The position numbers and the translations under genes were made by a program. Under the pieces are notes generated by a model. The model was not told the origin of the DNA, made no database searches, and was given only the letters and a program-made list of their open reading frames with translations. 6,963 nucleotides of DNA from JBJSXF01 sp046086225 (GTDB lineage: Bacteria > Actinomycetota > Acidimicrobiia > IMCC26256 > PALSA-610), in contig JBJSXF010000029.1 of NCBI GenBank assembly GCA_046086225.1, forward strand, positions 1-6,963, given 5' to 3'. Positions 5,034 to 6,963 of the stretch are shown piece by piece (the first letter of the stretch is position 1; each line of letters begins with the position of its first letter).

Positions 5034-6364
5034 CCGACGCTGTCGGCCGCAGCCGCCGCCGATCGAGCGGGCTGCGCACCCGGCTCGCCATCCTCATCGG
5101 CGCCGCGCTCGTTCTCGCCGTCGGGCTCGCCGCCGTCTTCCAGGCCGAGTCCGCCCGCCGCCAGGTACTCGACCGCACCGAGAGCGACGCCTCCCGCCTC
5201 GCGTCCCTCGTCGCCCGAGCCTCGCTCATCTCGCAGCGGGCCCCCCAAGTCGTCGACCAGGCGATCGGCGACCAGATGGTGGCGACGGCGCGCGTCGCGG
5301 CTCACCTCGTCGCCGTCGCGAAGGCCGCCGGACTGAGCGACGCAGCGATCACCGAGGCGCTCGCTGCGGTCGCGCGCACGAGCGTCGCTCGGGAGTTCTG
5401 GATCACCGATCCGACGGGCCGAGCGGTCATCCACAACGTGCCCGACGTCGACTTCACCTTCTCGCCCGACCCCGCGATCCAACCGCAGGCGTCGGTCTTC
5501 TATCCCCTCCTCGCCGAGCGGCCCGACGGCCCCCCGGTCGTCCAGGAGGCCCGGCGCCGCGAGATCGACAACCAGGTCTGGAAGTACGCGGGAGTGCCCG
5601 GGGTCGACGAACCCCGAATCGTCCAGGTCGGCGTTCCTGCCGACGTCATCGCTCGGCTGCGTCGGGAGGTCGACGCCCGGAGCTTCGCCACCGCGATCAC
5701 CGGCGCGTCCGACGACGTCGAGGTGGTCGAGGTCTTCACCGCCGACGGTCGGCTGGACGCCTCGAGCCGGATCCCGGGCGCGGAACGACCGGCCGCGGCA
5801 ACGGTGCGGAGCCTCGCCGAACGCGCCCGGGCAACGGGTCGGGTCGCCACGGAGACGAACGGGGGGGCGCTGATCGCAGTCGCGCCCGTGACCGAAGCGG
5901 GACGAAATCTGGGTGTCGTGGTCGTCGGGGTATCGCTCGCCGAGGCCGAAGCCGCCGCCCGGGCCGTCGTGCTGCGGGGAGTGCTCGTCGGCCTGCTCGC
6001 ACTCGTCATCGGCATCGTGCTCGCCTACTTCGGGGCGCGACGCCTCGTGCGACCGGTCGAGATCCTCACTGCGGCCGCCGCCGACCTCGCGGCCGACGAG
6101 TTCGATCCGGACGCGCTCGACCCCGTCTGCGGACGCACCGATGAGCTCGGCGAGCTCGCCCGGACCTTCCGCCGGATGGGCACGGAGATCGTCGAACGCG
6201 AGCGTCGCCTCCGCGAGCAGGTCGCCAGTCTGACCGTCGAGATCGACCGAGCCCGGGTCGAGCGGGACGTCGACGAGATCGTGGAGACCGACTTCTTCCG
6301 TGACCTCCAGACCCGGGCCGCCGAGATGCGCCGTCGGGACCGGGATCGCACCCCCGACGCATGA
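5030..6364 (+). CDS. Membrane receptor-like protein with double-Cache-like sensor and HAMP domain, no output domain
   Basis: The 444-residue protein has a basic N-terminus, TM1 at about 18-38, an external region at 39-311, TM2 at about 313-335, a HAMP domain at about 336-390 ('RRLVRPVEILTAAAADLA' ... 'DELGELARTFRRMG') and a coiled coil to about 415. The external part appears to hold two PAS-like (Cache) modules: one with 'FWITDPTGRAVIHN', the second with 'VEVFTADGRLDASS' and 'GGALIAVAPV'. Such receptors normally end in a kinase, cyclase, GGDEF or methyl-accepting domain; here only a charged tail with 'VDEIVETDFFRDLQ' follows, so output must pass to a partner. The start is a TTG at 5030 overlapping the previous TGA (TTGA). 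No ATG or GTG lies between it and TM1, and the longer open frame back to 4430 is the upstream gene read out of frame. It overlaps the MpaB gene by four bases (ATGA). Ligand unknown. Confidence 0.88.
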   Translation: MTDAVGRSRRRSSGLRTRLAILIGAALVLAVGLAAVFQAESARRQVLDRTESDASRLASLVARASLISQRAPQVVDQAIGDQMVATARVAAHLVAVAKAAGLSDAAITEALAAVARTSVAREFWITDPTGRAVIHNVPDVDFTFSPDPAIQPQASVFYPLLAERPDGPPVVQEARRREIDNQVWKYAGVPGVDEPRIVQVGVPADVIARLRREVDARSFATAITGASDDVEVVEVFTADGRLDASSRIPGAERPAAATVRSLAERARATGRVATETNGGALIAVAPVTEAGRNLGVVVVGVSLAEAEAAARAVVLRGVLVGLLALVIGIVLAYFGARRLVRPVEILTAAAADLAADEFDPDALDPVCGRTDELGELARTFRRMGTEIVERERRLREQVASLTVEIDRARVERDVDEIVETDFFRDLQTRAAEMRRRDRDRTPDA

Positions 6365-6963
6365 ACCCTTTCACCGACTTCGCCGAACCCGTCACCCGGA
6401 TGCTCACCGCGCCGGTGCGGCTCCCGATCCGGCTCGCGCTCGAGCGGCTCTTCGAACCGGAGAGCGGCACCGAGGCACCCGGTGATCCCGGGCTCTTCGG
6501 CCCCGGTTCGATGGCTTGGCGGGTCCACGGCGATGCGAGCGTGCTCGTGGGCGCGCTCCGGGCGCTCCTCGTGCAGGCGATGCACCCCGAGGTCGTCGCC
6601 GGGGTCGTGGAACACTCACGCTTCCGCGACGAGCCGCTCGGCCGTCTGCGGCGCACGAGCGACTGGGTGACCACCGTCACCTTCTCGTCACGCGACCGGG
6701 CCGAGGCGGCGATCGACGGCCTCGCCGCCGTACACCGACGGGTGGAAGGCGTCTCGCACCGAGGGGTGCGCTACCGGGCATCCGACCCGCCGCTCCTCGC
6801 CTGGGTGCACAACACGCTCGTCGACGCGTTCCTCCGGGCCCACCAGCGCTACGGACCCGGGCTGACCGATGCCGACGCCGATCGCTACGTGGCCGAGATG
6901 GTCACCGTCGGGGAGCGACTCGGCGCCGACCCGTTGCCGACGACCGCGGCCGCGCTGCGGGCC
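6361..6963 (+). CDS. MpaB-family (DUF2236) oxygenase, 3' truncated by window edge
   Basis: This frame is open from the ATG at 6361 to the last base and gives the first 201 residues. Family marks are 'LFGPGSMAWRVHGDASVL' (45-62), 'RALLVQAMHPEVVAG' (67-81), 'RRTSDWVTTVTF' (97-108), 'AAVHRRVEGVSHRGVRYRA' (122-140) and 'LLAWVHNTLVDAFLRAHQ' (145-162). This is the N-terminal half of the MpaB/DUF2236 family, related to the rubber-cleaving Lcp oxygenases and MpaB of mycophenolic acid biosynthesis; some members are b-type haem enzymes. H125 and H150 are candidate haem or metal ligands. There is no signal peptide or TM helix in the visible part. The ATGA overlap with the receptor stop and the lack of a clear Shine-Dalgarno suggest translational coupling. 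Substrate unknown; many actinobacterial paralogues are uncharacterised. Confidence 0.88.
   Translation, partial: MNPFTDFAEPVTRMLTAPVRLPIRLALERLFEPESGTEAPGDPGLFGPGSMAWRVHGDASVLVGALRALLVQAMHPEVVAGVVEHSRFRDEPLGRLRRTSDWVTTVTFSSRDRAEAAIDGLAAVHRRVEGVSHRGVRYRASDPPLLAWVHNTLVDAFLRAHQRYGPGLTDADADRYVAEMVTVGERLGADPLPTTAAALRA

Noticed and set aside
4718..5482. Minus-strand open frames at 4718-5482, 5500-6015, 6025-6615 and 6066-6680
   Set aside because: They are antisense to the receptor operon, with compositions typical of reverse-frame readings and no domains.

Overview
The window is high-GC DNA (mostly G/C at third codon positions, GTG and TTG starts, tightly packed genes). It reads as a chromosomal segment of a free-living actinobacterium. 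Secreted fibronectin-type repeats beginning 'TVPDPPTGVSA', an MpaB/DUF2236 protein and a stand-alone FKBP fit Actinomycetota, possibly the Acidimicrobiia/Ilumatobacter side, but this placement is inference. No tRNA, rRNA, CRISPR, insertion sequence or phage gene was seen, and no gene-free stretch reaches 300 bases. The largest gap is the 132-bp divergent intergenic region.

Left part. The window opens inside an FKBP-type peptidyl-prolyl isomerase (+ strand, 5' end missing, stop at 388). It converges, with only 15 bp between stop codons, on a large minus-strand gene (404-2521). That gene encodes a secreted protein made only of a signal peptide and seven fibronectin type III-like repeats, each with exactly two cysteines.

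Middle part. Two further minus-strand genes lie upstream of the repeat protein and form a tight pair. A ParA/MinD-like ATPase (3585-4355) has an 'RGGTGKS' Walker A in place of 'KGGxGK'. Seven bases downstream begins an alpha-acetolactate decarboxylase (2588-3577) that carries an extra C-terminal winged-helix-like domain of about 80 residues.

Right part. Diverging from the ATPase across 132 bp is a plus-strand operon. It encodes a 181-residue uncharacterised helical protein (4488-5033), a two-TM receptor-like protein with a double-Cache-like sensor and a HAMP domain but no output domain (5030-6364, TTG start overlapping the previous stop), and the N-terminal 201 residues of an MpaB-family (DUF2236) oxygenase (6361 to window end, ATGA overlap).

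How it may work together. The RGG-type ATPase, the 181-residue protein, the output-less Cache/HAMP receptor and the decarboxylase/winged-helix fusion sit around one divergent promoter region. My reading (inference) is that they form an undescribed membrane-signalling module: the receptor passes a signal to the P-loop ATPase and small partner, and the decarboxylase fusion is a metabolic or DNA-binding branch. This cluster is the part of the window most worth following up.
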